Assembly (NCBI GenBank): GCA_963677815.1
Contig: OY782499.1
Span: forward strand, 2,604,001-2,668,000
DNA from: JAEKNW01 sp963677815
Lineage (GTDB): Bacteria; Cloacimonadota; Cloacimonadia; Cloacimonadales; JAFGVF01
Direction of reading: 5' to 3'
DNA length: 64,000 bases
Part shown: positions 63,327 through 64,000 of the stretch, piece by piece
Numbering within the stretch: the stretch's first letter is position 1
How the letters are laid out: each line of letters starts with the position of its first letter
Program-made: the position numbers and the translations under genes
The notes under the pieces: generated by a model
Database searches by the model: none
What the model was told of the DNA's origin: nothing
Seen by the model: only the letters and a program-made list of their open reading frames with translations

Positions 63327-63648
63327 AGCGGTGTAGGTTCTCAAACCTTCCTGCAATACCATCATCAGTTTTCGCCCTACACTCGGAGGCTCAACATTAT
63401 TAGCTGCCGAATCGAGTTCACTTATGTTACGGACTGGTATTTCACTTCCTGTTACTCCCCACCCAACCTTACGATTACGCAGTTACTTTCAGTTACAGAA
63501 CTTTTGATGTAAGTTCTGAGTAGGACTTTCACCTACCTGATAGTTATCTATCACTATCGTACGAGTGGATGCATCCTTGCATCAACAAGATTCTGACACC
63601 AGGATGGTCTCAGTCCATAAGTATCCTTACTTCCACCTACTGACACCA
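63327..63648 (-). ncRNA. Structured RNA candidate: HEARO/omega-RNA-like or group II intron domain I-like, no ORF
   Basis: Read on the minus strand the region forms at least seven consecutive hairpins (arms in plus coordinates): 63619-63623/63628-63632; 63568-63572/63579-63583; 63539-63544/63553-63558; 63520-63524/63532-63536 with loop TGAAAGT; 63496-63503/63511-63518; 63381-63385/63413-63417; 63331-63337/63376-63382. The GGTGAAAGTCC loop block and purine-rich internal loops (GTAACTGAAAGTAACT, CGTAACATAAGTG) resemble group II intron domain I and, in my recollection, HEARO RNA. A 9-bp direct repeat CTGACACCA lies at 63593-63601 and 63640-63648. No domain V, reverse transcriptase or IscB gene adjoins. 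Two short frames crossing it look accidental. Confidence 0.5.
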
Positions 63649-63713
63649 TTTGGTTTTAATCTTCTCTAAAAAGCACTACTTTATCCTTTTGAGTAAAAAA
63701 CATCAGTAAATAC

Positions 63714-63741
63714 TTGTCACAATTCGATAAATGATTATAAT
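63714..63741 (+). promoter_or_regulatory. Promoter of the thioredoxin-like gene
   Basis: TTGTCA (63714-63719), 16-nt spacer, perfect TATAAT (63736-63741), 27 nt before ATG 63768. Confidence 0.6.
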
Positions 63742-63767
63742 TTTATAAAAAAAATAGGATGCGAATT

Positions 63768-64000
63768 ATGATAAAAAAAATACTATTCTCGTTAACAATC
63801 TTAGCTATGCTCCTAAGTCTACAATCTCAAGAATGGAATCTAGATTTTTCAACTGCTCTAGAAAAAGCTAAAAGTGAGGACAAAAATCTATTGCTAGTTT
63901 TTCAGGGTTCTGATTGGTGCATACCTTGTATGAAATTAGAAAAGAATGTTTGGAGTTCTGCTGAGTTTATTGATTTTGCCAGTAAAAATTTAATTTTAGT
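63768..64000 (+). CDS. Exported thioredoxin-like protein, N-terminal part (runs off window)
   Basis: 77 complete codons visible. Signal peptide (MIKKILFSLTILAMLLSLQS), then SALEKAKSEDKNLLLVFQGS-like start of a thioredoxin_7/DUF255-type fold (actual: TALEKAKSEDKNLLLVFQGS) with redox motif CIPC in SDWCIPCMKLEKNVW. It is probably a periplasmic thiol-disulfide or thioredoxin-family protein; whether further domains follow cannot be seen. RBS TAGGA. Cut only by the window edge. Confidence 0.8.
   Translation, partial: MIKKILFSLTILAMLLSLQSQEWNLDFSTALEKAKSEDKNLLLVFQGSDWCIPCMKLEKNVWSSAEFIDFASKNLIL

Noticed and set aside
63188..63512. Two overlapping plus-strand frames of 71 and 75 codons
   Set aside because: They lie over the hairpin-rich region, which is better explained as a minus-strand RNA; no RBS or family motif.
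63000..63660. Complete group II intron
   Set aside because: No domain V motif or reverse transcriptase gene lies downstream on the minus strand; at most a fragment.

Overview
This window looks like a chromosome segment of an anaerobic, amino-acid-fermenting, Gram-negative bacterium of the FCB group, most probably Candidatus Cloacimonadota (Cloacimonas-like). That assignment is inference. Its grounds are an AT-rich genome, LptB and MlaF (an outer membrane), large secreted cohesin/dockerin/FN3 proteins with an NPFNP-type C-terminal sorting domain, an alternative GlmU, a DUF4954 protein, PPDK and two-subunit 2-oxoacid:acceptor oxidoreductases. No 16S rRNA lies in the window to settle it.

Layout. 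1-5.6 kb: the N-terminal part of pyruvate phosphate dikinase, a DUF3795 protein, a methyltransferase/Eis-like acetyltransferase pair, a XerD-type recombinase and a thiamine-binding protein. 5.6-11.6 kb: two divergent catabolic units, an HcnBC/sarcosine-oxidase-like FAD/Fe-S amine oxidoreductase pair and a KorAB pair. 11.7-21.3 kb: three large exported proteins (papain-like peptidase with PPC domains; cohesin/FN3 giant; beta-helix/cohesin/dockerin protein). 21.3-22.1 kb: repeat-rich spacer. 22.1-35.9 kb: one long, tightly packed minus-strand operon, lptB-rpoN-lpdA-lipA-hpf-hprK-ptsH-ptsI-pgi-DUF4954-DUF1232-rdgB-phosphohexomutase. It joins LPS export, sigma-54, lipoate enzymes, ribosome hibernation and a PTS phosphorelay with no sugar permease. 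36.5-47 kb: a housekeeping run on the minus strand (thyX, deoC, rlmN, ricT, alternative glmU, a glycosyltransferase, a class A PBP, a Gx transporter, asnS). 47.2-50.7 kb: a secreted C-type-lectin/FN3 protein and pfkA. 50.8-56.3 kb, plus strand: a polysaccharide deacetylase, aspS, purN, mtaB, mlaF. 56.3-60.9 kb: a very large multi-PAS hybrid histidine kinase. 61.0-64.0 kb: tRNA-Arg(CCG), a dense cluster of palindromic repeats, a lipoprotein, a structured-RNA candidate and the start of an exported thioredoxin-like protein.

The genes are mostly ordinary. The unusual material is largely non-coding: (i) a ~320-nt stretch at 63327-63648 that folds, on the minus strand, into a chain of hairpins resembling a HEARO/omega-RNA or a group II intron domain I, with no ORF attached; (ii) at least three families of palindromic interspersed elements, including a MITE-like family with conserved ends and sizes from ~36 to 200 bp; (iii) a 57-bp inverted pair whose hairpin loop varies while its stem is kept. 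Among the genes, the tandem ThyX, the Cys-rich extension on DeoC, the Cys-to-Gln change in the KorB cluster site and the apparently leaderless lptB transcript deserve checking.
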